Below are positions 44,242-56,159 of a DNA stretch of 64,000 nt, one piece after another; the first letter of the stretch is position 1, and every line of letters starts with the position of its first letter. Both the position numbers and the translations under genes were made by a program. Source of the DNA: Fragilaria crotonensis. Taxonomy: Eukaryota; Bacillariophyta; Fragilariophyceae; Fragilariales; Fragilariaceae. The notes under the pieces were generated by a model. That model was not told the origin of the DNA. It saw only the letters and a list, made by a program, of their open reading frames with translations, and ran no database searches. The stretch is taken from the NCBI GenBank assembly GCA_022925895.1, contig JAKSYS010000004.1, forward strand, positions 310,001 through 374,000, read 5' to 3'.

Positions 44242-44590
44242 CTACCTGACGGCCAATAAGAAGTTTTGACCACCTCCTATCTCACTGGTCATGCCACCGT
44301 TGCCGCCATCGCTTCCCCCCTGGAACGTCAGTGGGCAAGTCACCATGAATTTGTGAATCGCACTTCCATTCCCCTTGAGGATTGGACTTCCATAACTGGA
44401 CGACACCTGCATCTCCACTAGTGGCAAGGACAGTCCCAGTGACATTCCATTGGCATTTCCAGGAGCCATGTGATGGCAACACCTGGGTCGAGGTCAACTC
44501 CAACTTCTCATTTGATTCAATCCAAGCAAATGCTGGAAGTGTTTTGGTTTGAGTAGACAGAGTAGACATCATGTACGCAATTCCAACCGT
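44242..44590 (-). pseudogene. SEH1 relic with about 960 bp deleted internally
   Basis: Compared with the intact gene at 51150-52289, the sequence jumps near 44508-44512 from the C-terminal part (ELTSTQVLPSHGSWKCQW side) to the far N-terminal side (PAFAWIES). It thus lacks all but the last WD repeat. The deleted stretch corresponds to about 51398-52360. Short tcatt/aatgatt words at the joint could have mediated the loss. The join keeps the frame open for 96 codons, but the last codons are frameshifted and the beta-propeller is gone, so I call it a pseudogene. Confidence 0.85.
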
Positions 44591-44857
44591 CGGACGGTAG
44601 ACGTACTGCCATCCATGATACCAAGTTGCCTAAAACACAGTGGTGTCCGGGTTGCAGGTTGTGGGTCGCGGTTACGAACGTCCGATTTCTGCCAGGGAGT
44701 ATGAGGACGAGTACGCAGTGTCCATTCCGGAAGACCACCTGCACAGTAGACAATTGCAGGGATCTGACGGTCTCAAGCTTGAACAGCGTTGATGTGGCTA
44801 GTTTTCAATGTCCGTCCACAGCCCGCACCAACCCGTTGCTTACTTGTAGAGGCCATA

Positions 44858-47800
44858 TCAACGAACGTCGACGTCCCTCTTACAAGCATCAACAATCGAA
44901 TGGATAAGAGGGCCAGGTTCAGGTGTGGCTTCTTGCCTTCCCAAAGCACGATCGCTTTGTTCGACTAACCAATCGTGTCTCGCAATGGAACCACAGGTGT
45001 TCCAGAGCAGATCCAGAGCCTTTTGAAAATAAAAGGCAGCGTCATCGTAATTGCCAAGTCTGGCATGAAAGAATCCTGCCCTCTCGAGAGCGTATGCTTC
45101 CATGTGGGGAAGCCCGCAGAAGCGAGCTTGCCGATAGCGGCGTTGTAGGCGGCAGAAACAGCACCGTGCTTTGCTGATTTTCGGATCACCAGGTCCTCGG
45201 CATCCAAAAACGACAGATATGGCGGAGAATTCGGACAACCACGCGATACGGCGGTTGCAAGTCGCCTGCGATACCTTCTTGCCAGCTTGAGGTGCTTTCG
45301 TTTCCCATTTTGCTGGTAGCAACAATAGGATGCGATTCCGCCATAGAGGGAGTTTGAAGGTGTTCCGTAGCTGTAGAAGAAAGCCTTGCCCATCGACGTC
45401 AATTCGATCAGAACAGATTCAGCCAATGACCAGAATCCGAAACAGCATGCCAATATTGCCTTATAGTTCAAAGTCATCATCACGAGTATTCGATGGTTTG
45501 ATGCCAGCGCTCGGCGAATATACGTTTCTTCATCCATAAATTCACCAGTGAGGATCGTCAACTCCTGCCAGCTCAGCGATCCATCGTTCCGTAAGTTCAG
45601 GACGAATTGTATGACTGGTTGCGTCCACATATCCATTGCCTCCTGAGAAGAATCACCGATTAACCGAGCATCTGCCCTCATTGAGGTTTCCAATTTCTCG
45701 ATATTCGTGCCCAGAACGGCTTGTGTACCATACATCATGGCGAGGCAATAGGTCCCGTAAAGGACATCACCGACTTCAAATCCAATGCTCGCCGCTCGTC
45801 GGAGAGTCTCTGGCATACCCCGGAGTGACTCGTACCAATGTATCAGTAACGTGAGTGACAAGACAGTCGTAGTACACTCCGCATCTCTGACCTGCATTTT
45901 GTCGAGAAGGGCGAGGGCAAGCTTGCCGAATCTGTATGCTCCACGGAAGTTGCCACTGGATAGCTGAGCAACACCATACATCGCTAACGCACATGCCGAG
46001 TACGCGTTGAGTCCGCCATTGAGTGTCGATTGTAACGCCAAAAGCGCTGAGTAGACACCGAGATTCGCCTCATCTTTTAGGAAGCAGTAATTGGACAAAT
46101 TAACCAATATTCGTGATGTGGCTGTTGCAGCCTCGTCTTTCATTAAGGGCAAGCTCAAAATGTCGTCGTCAGACTTCCGACCTAGCATCCACTTGACCTT
46201 GAAAAGCTTCGAACCGATGAGCCGAAAGGATACCTTTCGTGGTACAATTATTCCCAGTGAACACAGTGCACGAATGGCAGCAGCTATTGACGACTCCACA
46301 TCATTCTGTGCCATGACACATTCTACCCCGACAATCAACGCGTTGATCCTCATTCTGGTTGCCTTAGCACGATCTAGAACTTCGTTCGTCATCTCCGTGC
46401 ATGCGTCATGATTGCCAACGATCAGCTCCATTCTTGCAAGAGTCTCAGTCATTTCAAAAGCCAGGTCATAGAAATCAGTCCACTTTCGCGCATCATCCAA
46501 GAGCGAGAGCCCACGACGAAGTGCCGTGGCCGCATCAATAAATGCACTTTTTTCTTTGCAATACTTGGCTGCTTCAAGATGAAGACGAGCCAACTCCATA
46601 CGATTTGTGTCGTCACGCACGAAATGAGGCGCATGAAAGAGGTGAACACATGCACGGTACCTGGATTCAGCACCACCAATCGCCAGTAAGACAGTTCCAA
46701 TCGCCAAATGAATTCGTCCTTTCTCCTCCTCATCAATCAAGGACCGAAATTCAGTTTGGATAGTGTCATGGCTGAATTGATATCCTTCTGTGATCTTCTC
46801 GACAAACCCTCCGCGTACAGCGTCCTGTATTGCCGTCGATATCGTGTGCTGTAATAGCGTTTCGCTAGAATGCCTTTTCTCGTCCGACTCGTCGTCGATA
46901 TCTTGATCATCAAGCGACAACCTAACGCGCACCACAAGATCTTCAGTGAAGCGATATCCAAGCAGAGAGGCAATCTTGAGACTTTCTTGAACCGTAATTG
47001 GGAGCGACAGTACCTTCCTCGCCAGGATTTCTGCTAGAGTGATAGAGATCATGACTTCCTTTGAATCTGGTCCACGTCAAACTCCCACGATCCCGTGTTC
47101 GAATTCTGCACCAGCAATCCCTCCCACTGAAGAAATTCGATGAGCTTCATCACATGATACGGGTTTCCCATCGTTTTCTTGGCAATGATGCTGCTCAACT
47201 CTTTTGTCGAGGAGGTGGATGTTCCAATTATGCTGGAGATCAGCTCAAGAACACCCTCGCTGTCAAGATTATCCAGTGATAGATCCAAAGCGTCCTCGTT
47301 ACTCTTCATCTCATCGAAGATATCAGCAACACATGCAGACTCCTCGTCGCGGTAGGCCAGGATGATCATGATGTTCGAAAGCTCATGGCCATGAAGCAGG
47401 ACCTCAATCAGCTTCCTTGAGTCGTCGTCCATGCGATGTATGTCATCGATGAATAGCACTATCGGATGCTTGTCGCAAGACACGGCTTGCAAAAAGGTTT
47501 TGATGGCTACCTTAAACTTGGCATATGCCGCGACATTCCTAACTGACATGTCAGAACCTCCACTGTCCTGTCCCGGTGCGTTGTCGAGGAGGGGAGATAG
47601 GTTGGAGATGCACTTCTCCAAAACGCGTCCATATTCAACTCCCAGCTGCTGCTGAAACTGAATTCGTCGTTCTTCAGTAAAGTCTGGCGATTGAATAAGG
47701 AGATCGCACAAATCCGAAAGTGCTGCCATGATGGCGGAGTTTGGTTCTTGGACTGACGAATTCTGAAAATACCTTCCCGACGCAAAGAAGCCGTTGCTTT

Positions 47801-48108
47801 CGAATACATGCTTTCGGAGGTGATCGACAAGCGATGTTTTTCCAGACCCAGCATCACCATGGACGATAACTTTCGTCACCTTCTGGCGTTGATCATTGTT
47901 AGACAATCGGGAATATGCGTCCAGCAAAAAGTTTTGTCTCTCGACTCCGGCCGTACAGCACCACTTCATCAATGGCTGTCGAGAACTCCAAAGCATCGTC
48001 ATCCTCCTCGCTGCGAGGGTAATAGCTGTCCGTGACGGAGCTCAAATCCACACTAGCCGCAGTGCTTTTATCAAGCGGCACTTCTGAATATCCGTGACGA
48101 ACTGGCAT
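44858..48108 (-). pseudogene. STAND-like ATPase with helical/TPR tail, copy A, three frame breaks
   Basis: Start ATG at 48108 (MPVRHGYSEVPL). Walker A GDAGSGKTSLV and Walker B IVLFIDDIHRMDDDS are present, though the QWMDED of the other copies is here HRMDDD. GNPYHVMKLIEFLQWEG and FSHDTIQTEF follow, then about 650 residues of helical repeats. Three single-base changes break the frame: an extra A in the run 47926-47930, one T missing at 47060-47062 and one G missing at 45106-45109. Correcting the count gives 1,084 codons, the same as copy B. All three are homopolymer changes, so a working gene with read errors is a real alternative to a young pseudogene. In bacteria this COG3899 module regulates kinases; its diatom role is unknown. 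Confidence 0.78.
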
Positions 48109-48200
48109 GATGACAGATGATTTTGTGAACCCTTCTTTTACCAATCGGGAGGTTTTGGTTGTGTTCGAAGTTTGAAGTTTGAACTCGAACTTCATAGCAG

Positions 48201-50479
48201 GTACTATGTACGACTACTAGAGTACTAGTAGAAGGCTCACACGAGTATGCCATGTACAAGTACTAGGACCAGCGAGTTGTGCTGATTCTCTTTAAACATA
48301 AAACTTGATGAAAGATGGTATCGAGTTCCGAAAATGAAACAACATGTGCTCCGGTACTTGTAGGACAATCTGTCTTTAAAGGAGATGAATCTGAAATATT
48401 CCACTACGTATTCCAAGTACTTCTATGACACGTGTATTTCGCCCTCTAGTACTACATATCGAACGTTGTTATGTCAAACGTCCACATATTTCACATGGCA
48501 TCTACGTGGTTTACTTAAGGAGAAGCAGTAATCTTCCAATCCAAAATCCACTTCATTTGACGGAGTTTCTCTGTTGTCTAAAGCGAGGTCTTTTACACCC
48601 AAGTTTCCAAGTACGATGTGCACATAAGCAGTCATTCAAGTTTTGATTTTCTTGAAAATGAACTTGTGTCTTGTGTCCATGCGAAAACTCTTTTGCCGCC
48701 GTTTCGAACTCCCATGAAATCCCGTCGAAGTTCAAAGTGGAAACGCGACATGACTCCTGTGTACATGTAGTGGTGTGGATTTCTTGTAGCAATTGAAGTG
48801 AAGATGTCCTCAATACGCTGAGGCATTGCTGGAGAAAGTTCTGCTACTTGTTCGTAGGAACAACAGTTGACAACAGTATGAAAATCAACATGACAATTGG
48901 ATGTGGGGGGCAGCAGGCAGGATTAAAATCACTTGGATGGTTCCATAAATCAGCAACGGTTTCAAATACAGTCTTTGGTCTGTTATGAAGGACAAGCAGT
49001 ACACCACCGGAGGAAGGGATGATGATGAAGAAGTGAGTCATCAGTTATTTTCTTGGTGTTCACAAGCAAGAACAACCACCAGCAAACAATCTGCCTTCTG
49101 CATCTTGCTTACCTAGTATAGCTATTAGTACGCCCATCTATCTCTTGTCACGTTTGAATGTTTGCTTGAGTACTAGTACACGTAAGAAACTGGCATTTCA
49201 ACTGGTCCTCACCAGCTCTGCCCACTTCCACTGCCTGGATTCGATGCAGCAGCAGTTGCTTGCTGCACTAGCTGGGCTCTTTCCATCATGTCACAAAGTC
49301 TCAATATCTCCTTTGTTAGGAAGTTAATCATATCTTGTTGAGGATTGCAAACTGAATTCACTTGGAGCCAGCACTCCATGGTTGACTTCTTACTCCAGTA
49401 GCGTGGATGTAGGGTAGTTAGTAGTTTGTCATATAGCTTTGCGCAATGATCAATTTTGATTCCAAAGTCCGTGTTCTTGGGACGATGCACCAGCAGTGAC
49501 GTCGTTGGAAGTCTTGACCATGATTGCGTTAGTACTTCTAACAAGAACAGAGGTGCATCATTATGATTGAGACATCAAAAACAATACCTTCTTATTGTTT
49601 CTGGAGTCCTATGGGAGAGGGGATGGATTGATGAGGGAAGTCTTGAGAGGTACAATATGGATCCCCTGACCAGGATTTTGATGGCAAGCTGTTGTCTCAA
49701 TTTTGCAGAGGAAATGACAGCAGCCCTCCAACATGCTTGATGTTGGGAAGGAGCTGCTGGGTGTTTCAGTTGTCATTACCCCTAATACAGCTGGGGTTTC
49801 ATGAAAGGTTGCTACAGATGAAAGCCTCTGAACTCAAAAAGGAGCTAGGACAGATTTAAAGAGTTAGTTCTTGAATGTACCAGCAGACATTTGTTGGACT
49901 GAGACCCCCATTCAAAAGCTATCGAGACAAGCAAGGGCGTACGTAAGCTGTGCATACTAGAATTATTCTCTTAACCAGAGCAACAGCAACACAGCCGATG
50001 ACAGCACCCTAGTAATGCTTATGCTGCCACTGATTTAGCACCTTCACTGCAGGCTGTTCAAAACCCACAGGGCTGCAATTGACTTTGATGCCTGCTTTGT
50101 GAATGCTTTTGTATCCAAGCTCGTGAGGGATGTCTTGTTAAGGAACACAAAAGAGGTGGTGTCAGAAGAATGAGACAAGGAGGGTGTGGATCGAGTTCAG
50201 TGAGGAGGATGGGGCATCAATCAAGTTTTTAGATTACTGAGTCTATGTGCCCCAATGATACGCACCAGTCACAGGACAAACCAGCCATACAAGATTTGCT
50301 CACTGGCAAAATTTACATACTGAGTTTGCTTACTGCAAAGAAAAATTGCTTACAACAGACCTTCCTGATGTTACTGTTGTTGTTTGTTCTGCATTCTCTT
50401 GCGCAGTCCAATGGCCTTGCTCTCCAAACTTGTTACACTAATCCTATGGAATTGAGTACCAAAATGTTCCACCAGCAAG
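48201..50479. other. Gene-poor spacer between the duplicated units
   Basis: 2.3 kb, AT-richer, without clear genes. One minus-strand frame is listed separately. The rest holds short random frames. Parts resemble in composition the 56-64 kb region. Confidence 0.5.
49209..49544 (-). CDS. Hypothetical open frame, unrecognised
   Basis: 111 residues. Contains KKSTMECWLQVNSVCNPQQD and an Ala/Ser/Gly-rich end. Its surroundings look like decayed repetitive DNA. It may be a fragment of a mobile-element protein or a chance frame. I see no domain and no splice sites that extend it. Confidence 0.2.
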   Translation of the reverse strand: MLEVLTQSWSRLPTTSLLVHRPKNTDFGIKIDHCAKLYDKLLTTLHPRYWSKKSTMECWLQVNSVCNPQQDMINFLTKEILRLCDMMERAQLVQQATAAASNPGSGSGQSW

Positions 50480-50640
50480 TAAACCATGGGACAGGCCATT
50501 TCCAATGTCATGACAAAAGTACCAGGTACCAATATCCTTCTCACATGTCGATTCAAAACTGTCTTTCGCGAGAAGTTGCATGATTTGCTCATGGTTCCCA
50601 AGTTTTTGACCCGGAAGCAACTGGATATTGAGACACTTGT
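50480..50640 (+). pseudogene. Ruined 3' fragment of eIF3f
   Basis: From gggacaggccatttccaatg on, the sequence tracks the last 55 codons of eIF3f (GRAISNVM..., RFETVF, LQDLLMV, LTRTQLDI), with substitutions and indels that shift the frame. Everything 5' of this, including the MPN domain, is absent. It marks the left edge of duplication unit B. Confidence 0.85.
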
Positions 50641-51149
50641 ATGGGAACGTCAGACGCGCACCGTACTGCAGTGTTTGGATTATGCGTGAGAGTGAGCGCG
50701 CGTGGACTGTCAGGTATGATATTCATTACGAACAACATTTGTGGTTGTGTGGTAATGCTTTGTTGGGAAGGCAAGGGTGCTAGAGCCCAAGCAAAGTAGA
50801 ATGTTAATTTACCGATGGAGTAGAATGATCTTCAGTAAAGTATTGATACTACTGCTATCGAACTGAATTGTCAGTGGACTTAAGCACAATTGTATAGCCC
50901 TAAGTGCTACATGTCGCGACTCGCGACCCACCGTTTGATACTACGATATGGCACATTCGAACACAACCGGTTAGGGCGCCCACCCGAGACAACGTGAAAC
51001 TAGGGTGTCTTGTTCATTTGGACGACCGGAACCACTTGACAAGTGCTGGATTTGACACCACTCGCGACTGTCGTAGCAAGATACTGGTAGTACTGAACTA
51101 ACTATAGTTATCACTCCACCTGACTGCCTTCATGAGTCTTGACCACCTC

Positions 51150-52289
51150 CTATCCCTGCATGATTTCATCACTACTAATACCACCGTTGCCACCATCGCC
51201 ACCCCCTGGAATGTCAGAGGGCAAGTCACCATGAATTTGTGAAACGCACTTCCATTCCCCTTGAGGATTGGACTTCCATAACTGGACCACACCTGCATCT
51301 CCACTAGTGGCAAGGACAGTCCCAGTGACATTCCATTGGCATTTCCAGGAGCCCTGTGACGGCAACACCTGGGTGGAGGTCAACTCCAACTCCTCATCAT
51401 CCAGGCGATTGAGTTGATACACCCGAAGAGGCCCACCCTGCTCCGTCGCGGCGATCCAATGAAAGCGACGTCCCACATTGGGAGCCCATGCCACATCCAA
51501 CACAGGACCAGCATGTTTGGGAAACTGCAACGACATTTGCGTCCACTGTCTCGATGCCGCAATGTACCTCCAAATCGCCAAATGCGTGCTCCCACCCACC
51601 ACCAAGGTGGGAGGTTCGAAACGTCCCGTGCACCAACTCAACGACGATATCCCCCCACTTCCCGAAAACGCTTGGAAGCTCCCCTGCAGGGGCCACTGAC
51701 TAAGATTCTGCAAATCCACAGCCTCATAGATCCGACAAATACCATCGGCACTGGCTGTGGCCAATTGCAGTCCGAAATGGCGAGGTGCGAATTCGACTCG
51801 AGTCACGTGCGTCCTCGCGTCCGTGAGATTCGTTCGGACCAGCCAGTGCGTCCCCTGTTCTTCCCACACCTTGACTTCACAATCGCTGCTACCGCAGGTC
51901 GCAACTAACGTTCCGAATTCGGCATGCGACCAACTCAAATGTGTGACTGCTCCACGATGGGCCTGGAAGTGAGATGCCACGGCCCATGTATTACTGGTAT
52001 TGTTGTTATTGTTGTTGGTTGTGGTTCCGTCGTGTGCATGATCGCCATTGCTGGTAGTGGTAGTACTGCCACATGGTTGTAAATTCCAAATACGTACGTG
52101 ACGATCACCACTGCAGGTGGCCATACGGCGACCGTAAATATCGAAACTGACGTGATGAATGTAATCGGAATGGAGGGACGAAAGAATCTGAGTCGAGGAC
52201 TCGGTTCTCACTAGAACTTTGTTGTTGTCCGTCATGATAACATCGTTCTTGACACTGCCGTTACTATCGGATGAGATCATTGAAGACAT
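51150..52289 (-). CDS. SEH1: Nucleoporin SEH1 (WD40 beta-propeller)
   Basis: WD40 protein of 379 residues from the chosen ATG. Landmarks: SDYIHHVSFDIYGRRMATCS, DRHVRIWNL, TWAH-like LSWSHAEFGTLVATC, VKVWEEQ, VTRVEFAPRHFGLQLATASA, DGICRIYEAVDLQNLSQW, LDVAWAPNVGRRFHWIA, and SWKCQWNVTGTVLATSGD followed by VQLWKSN. The APxHxGLxLAT and IYEAxDxxNLSQW signatures are those of SEH1, shared by the Nup107-160 complex and GATOR2. An Asn/Thr-rich insert after the first repeat is unusual. The frame extends upstream to 52586, but that part reads as promoter sequence; the ATG at 52289 lies closest before the conserved region. This is the intact copy. Confidence 0.87.
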   Translation of the reverse strand: MSSMISSDSNGSVKNDVIMTDNNKVLVRTESSTQILSSLHSDYIHHVSFDIYGRRMATCSGDRHVRIWNLQPCGSTTTTSNGDHAHDGTTTNNNNNNTSNTWAVASHFQAHRGAVTHLSWSHAEFGTLVATCGSSDCEVKVWEEQGTHWLVRTNLTDARTHVTRVEFAPRHFGLQLATASADGICRIYEAVDLQNLSQWPLQGSFQAFSGSGGISSLSWCTGRFEPPTLVVGGSTHLAIWRYIAASRQWTQMSLQFPKHAGPVLDVAWAPNVGRRFHWIAATEQGGPLRVYQLNRLDDEELELTSTQVLPSQGSWKCQWNVTGTVLATSGDAGVVQLWKSNPQGEWKCVSQIHGDLPSDIPGGGDGGNGGISSDEIMQG

Positions 52290-52680
52290 GATTAGACGTT
52301 GTATTCTTGATGATAACTTGATCAATACGCACACACTCGACTCCGGATGTGCTTGTTCAAATGATTCCATCCATGCAAATGCTGGATCGGGTTCTGTTTG
52401 ACAGTAGGCACAGTACGTGTATGGGCTTTTAGGTTGCACTGCAACCAGTGTAACTCCAGTAGAGAATTTACTGAATGTACTAAAGGTAGAGTACCCGATA
52501 CTTGTGCCGTAATCCGTGATACTGGTACAACGGTACAAGTACTCTAACTTCAAAACCTGCAGTACTGGAGTAGCTATACCAAACACTATGCAATCAGCAC
52601 ACTAATGGTTGTACTCCTACTGCTACTACCTGGTAGCTGGTACCAATTCATTTGCATGAAACAGAGTGCTGAGTGGTGCC

Positions 52681-52711
52681 CGGGTGGCGGGTGGCGGGTG
52701 GCGGGTCGCGG
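52681..52711 (+). repeat. Heptamer CGGGTGG repeat
   Basis: Three perfect copies of CGGGTGG and a fourth ending in cgcgg lie between SEH1 and ATPase copy B. The corresponding site in unit A (about 44648-44680) has only the single ancestral gttgcaggttgtgggtcgcgg form, so the array expanded after duplication. The G-runs could form a G-quadruplex. Confidence 0.8.
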
Positions 52712-52920
52712 TTCCTTACTACATCGTACCGGTTCCTGCCCGGGAGTGTGCGGAGAAGTATGCTGTACCCATTCCGGAAGACCACCTGCACCGTAGACAA
52801 TGATGTATCCCACATCGAAGGGATCTGAGGGTCTCAAGCCTGAACAACGTTGATGTGGCTCGCCTTCAATGTCCGTCCACAACCCACACCAACGGTCGCT
52901 TGCTTGCAGAGGCCATATCA

Positions 52921-55900
52921 TCAAACGTCGACGTCCCCCTTACAAGTTTCAACGATGGAATGGATTAGAGGGCCAGGTTTCGGCTTGGCTTCTATACTTC
53001 CCAGAGCACGTTCGCTTTGTTCGACCAACCAATCATGTCTCGCAATAGAACCACAGGTGTGCCAGAGCAGATCCAGCGCCTTTTGAAAATAAAAGGCAGC
53101 GTCATCGTAATTGCCAAGTCTGGCTTGAAAGAATCCTGCCCTCTCGAGGGCGTACGCTTCCGTGTGGGGGAAGCCCATCGCATTGAGCTTACCAATGGCA
53201 GTGTTATAGGCGGCAGAAACAGCACCGTGTTTTGCTGATTTTCGGACCGCCAAGTCCTCGGCATCCAAAAGTAACAGATAGGGCGGAGAATTCGGACAAC
53301 CACGTGAAACGATGCTTGCAAGTCTCCTGCGAAACATTCGTGCCAGCTTGAGGTGCTTCCGTTTCCCATTTTGTTGGTAGCAAGAATAAGATGCGATTCC
53401 ACCAAAGAGGAAACTTGACGGTGTTCCGTAGCTGTAGAAGAAGGTCTTTCCCATCGACATCAACTCCATCAAAATAGATTCAGCCATTAAGCAGAATCCG
53501 AAACAACATGCCAATATGGCCTTATAGTTCAAAGTCATCATCACGAGTATCCGATGGTTCGATGCCAGCGCTCGGCGAATATACGTTTCTTCATCCATAA
53601 ATTCACCGGTAAGAATCGTCAACTCCTGCCAGCTCAGCGATCCATCATTCCGTAAGTTCAGGACGTATTGAATGACTGGCTGCGTCCACATATCCATTGC
53701 CTCCTGAGAAGAATCACCTAATGACCGAGCATCTGCCCTCATGGTAGCTTCTAATTGCTCGAGATTCGTCCCCAGCACGGCTTGTGTGCCATACACCATC
53801 GCGAGGCAATAGCTCCCGAAAAGGACATCACCGACTTCAAACCCAATGCTTGCGGCTCGTCGTAGAATCTCTGTCATACCCCGGAGTGACTCGTAGCGAT
53901 GTATCAACAACGTAAGCGATAAGACAGTCGTGGCACATTCTGCATCTCTGACCTGCATTTTGTCCTGAAGGGCGAGGGCAAGCTTGCCGAATCTATATGC
54001 ACCACGGAAGTTGCCACTGGAAAGCTGAGCAACACCGTAAATCGCTAACGCGCATGCCGAGTATGCGTTGAGTCCGCCATTGAGTGTCGATTGTAACGCC
54101 AAAAGAGCTGCGTAAACACCGAGATTCGCTTCATCCTTGAGGAAGCAGTAAGTGCACAAATTAACCAATATCCGTGATGTGGCTGTCGCAACCTCGTCTT
54201 TCATTAAGGGCAAGCTCAAAATGTCGTCATCCGACTTCCGACCTAGCATCAACTTTACCTTGAAAAGTTTCGAACCGATGAGTCGAAAGGATGCCTTTCG
54301 TGGTACAATCATTCCCAAAGAAAACAGTGCACGATTGGCTGCAGCGATTGACGCCTCCATATCATTCTGCGACATGACGCATTCGACACCGATTAGCAGC
54401 GCATTGATCCTCATGCTGGTTGTCTTGGCGCGATGTAGAACTTCGTTCGTCATCTGCGTGCATGCGTCATGATTGCCAACGATAAGCTCCATCCTTGCAA
54501 GAGTCTCAGTCATTTCAAATGCCAAATCATAGAAATCAGTCCACTTTCGCGCATCAGCATCCAACAAAGATAGCCCACGGCGAAGTGCCGTGGCCGCATC
54601 AATAAATGCACTTTTTTCTTTGCAATACTTGGCTGCTTCAAGATGAAGGCGAGCCAACTCAATACGATTCGCGTCGTGACGCACGAAATGAGGCGCATGA
54701 AAGAGGTGAACACATGCGCGATACCTGGATTCAACATCTCCGATAGCTAGCAACACGCTGCCAATCGCCGTATGAATTCGTCCTTCTCCTCCTCATTCAT
54801 CAAGGATTGAAATGCAGTTTGGATAGTGTCGTGGCTGAATTGATACCCTTCTTTTGTCTTCTCGACAAACCCTCCGCGTACAGCGTCTTCTATTGCCGTC
54901 GCCACCGTCTGCAATGAAAACGTTTCACTAGAATGTAGTCTCTCGTCCGACTCGTCCTCGAATACCTGATCATCCAGGGACGACCTTACACGTACCACAA
55001 GATCCTCAGTGAAGCGATATCCAAGCAGAGAGGCGATCTTGAGACTTTCTTGAACCCGATTTGGGAGCGACTGGCCAGGATTTCTGCTAGAGTGATGGAG
55101 ATCATGACTTCCTTTTGAATCTGGTCCACGTCAAACTCCCATGATCCCGTGTTCGAATTCTGCACCAGCAATCCCTCCCACTGAAGAAATTCGAGAAGCT
55201 TCATCACATGATACGGATTTCCCATCGTTTTCTTGGCAATGATGCTGCTCAACTCGTTTGTCGAATTGGATGATGATCCAATAATGCTGGAGATCAGCTC
55301 AAGAACACCCTCTGTCAAGATTATCCAGTGATAGATCCAAGGCGTCTCCGTTACTCTTCATCTGATCGAAGATATCAGCAACACTTGCAGACTCTTCGTC
55401 GCGGTAGGCCAGAATGATCATGATATTCGAAAGCTCTTGGTCATGAAGCAGAACCTCAATCAACTTTCTTGAGTCTTCGTCCATCCATTGAACGTCATCG
55501 ATAAAGAGCACTATCGGATGCTCGTCGCAAGACACCGCTTGCAAAAAGGTTTTGATGGCTACCTTAAACTTGGAATACGCTGCGACGTTTCTAACAGACA
55601 CATCAGCGCCTCCGCCGTCCTCTCCACGTGCGTGATCAAGGAGGGGAGATAGATTGGAGATGCACTTCTCCAAAACACGTCCATTTTCAACTCCCAACTT
55701 TTGCTGAAACTGCATTCGTCTTTCTTCAGTAAAGTCTGGCGATTGAATGAGGAGATCGCACAAATCCGAAAGAGCTGCCATGATGGCGGAGTTTGGTTCT
55801 TGAACTGACGAATCTTGAAAATATTTTCCTGACGCAAAGAAGCCGTTGCTGTCAAATACCGGCTTTCGGAGGCGATCGACAAGCGATGTTTTTCCAGACC

Positions 55901-56159
55901 CAGTATCGCCATGGACGATAACTTTCGTCACTCTCTGGAGGTGATCATTGCTAGAAAATCGGGAATACGCGTCCAGCAAAAGGTTTGACTCCCGATTCCG
56001 GCCGTACAGCACGACTTCATGAAGGACTGGCGAGACTTCCAACGCATCTTCACCCTCCTCGCTGCGAGGATTAAAGCTATCCGTGACAGAGCTCAAATCA
56101 ACACTAGCCGCCGTGCTTTTTTCAAGCGGCACCTCTATAACACCACGACGAAGTGCCAT
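52921..56159 (-). pseudogene. STAND-like ATPase with helical/TPR tail, copy B, three frame breaks
   Basis: Start ATG at 56159 (MALRRGVIEVPL). Walker A reads GDTGSGKTSLV and Walker B IVLFIDDVQWMDEDS, then AYRDEES, GNPYHVMKLLEFLQWEG and the helical half. Compared with copy A, two bases are missing at about 55311, ten bases at about 55071 (the segment encoding part of ILARKVLSLP), and one T at 54784. Restoring the count gives 1,084 codons, identical to copy A. The ten-base loss looks like genuine mutation, unlike the homopolymer changes elsewhere. It stands alone without a kinase or cyclase partner. The CTACCGGTAG palindrome lies 414 bp upstream. Confidence 0.78.

Larger units (their letters stand above)
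43560..48200. repeat. Segmental duplication, unit A
   Basis: From the eIF3f 3' end through the SEH1 relic and ATPase copy A, this block matches 50480-56240 in the same order and orientation. The noncoding parts match too: for example, the stretch around gggtgctagatcccaagcaa (43890s) matches gggtgctagagcccaagcaa (50780s). Unit A is shorter mainly because of a 960-bp deletion in SEH1. Confidence 0.9.

Noticed and set aside
52290-52586. N-terminal extension of SEH1 to 52586
   Set aside because: The extra 99 residues match nothing in SEH1 and the DNA is GTAC-rich spacer-like. The ATG at 52289 directly precedes the conserved propeller.
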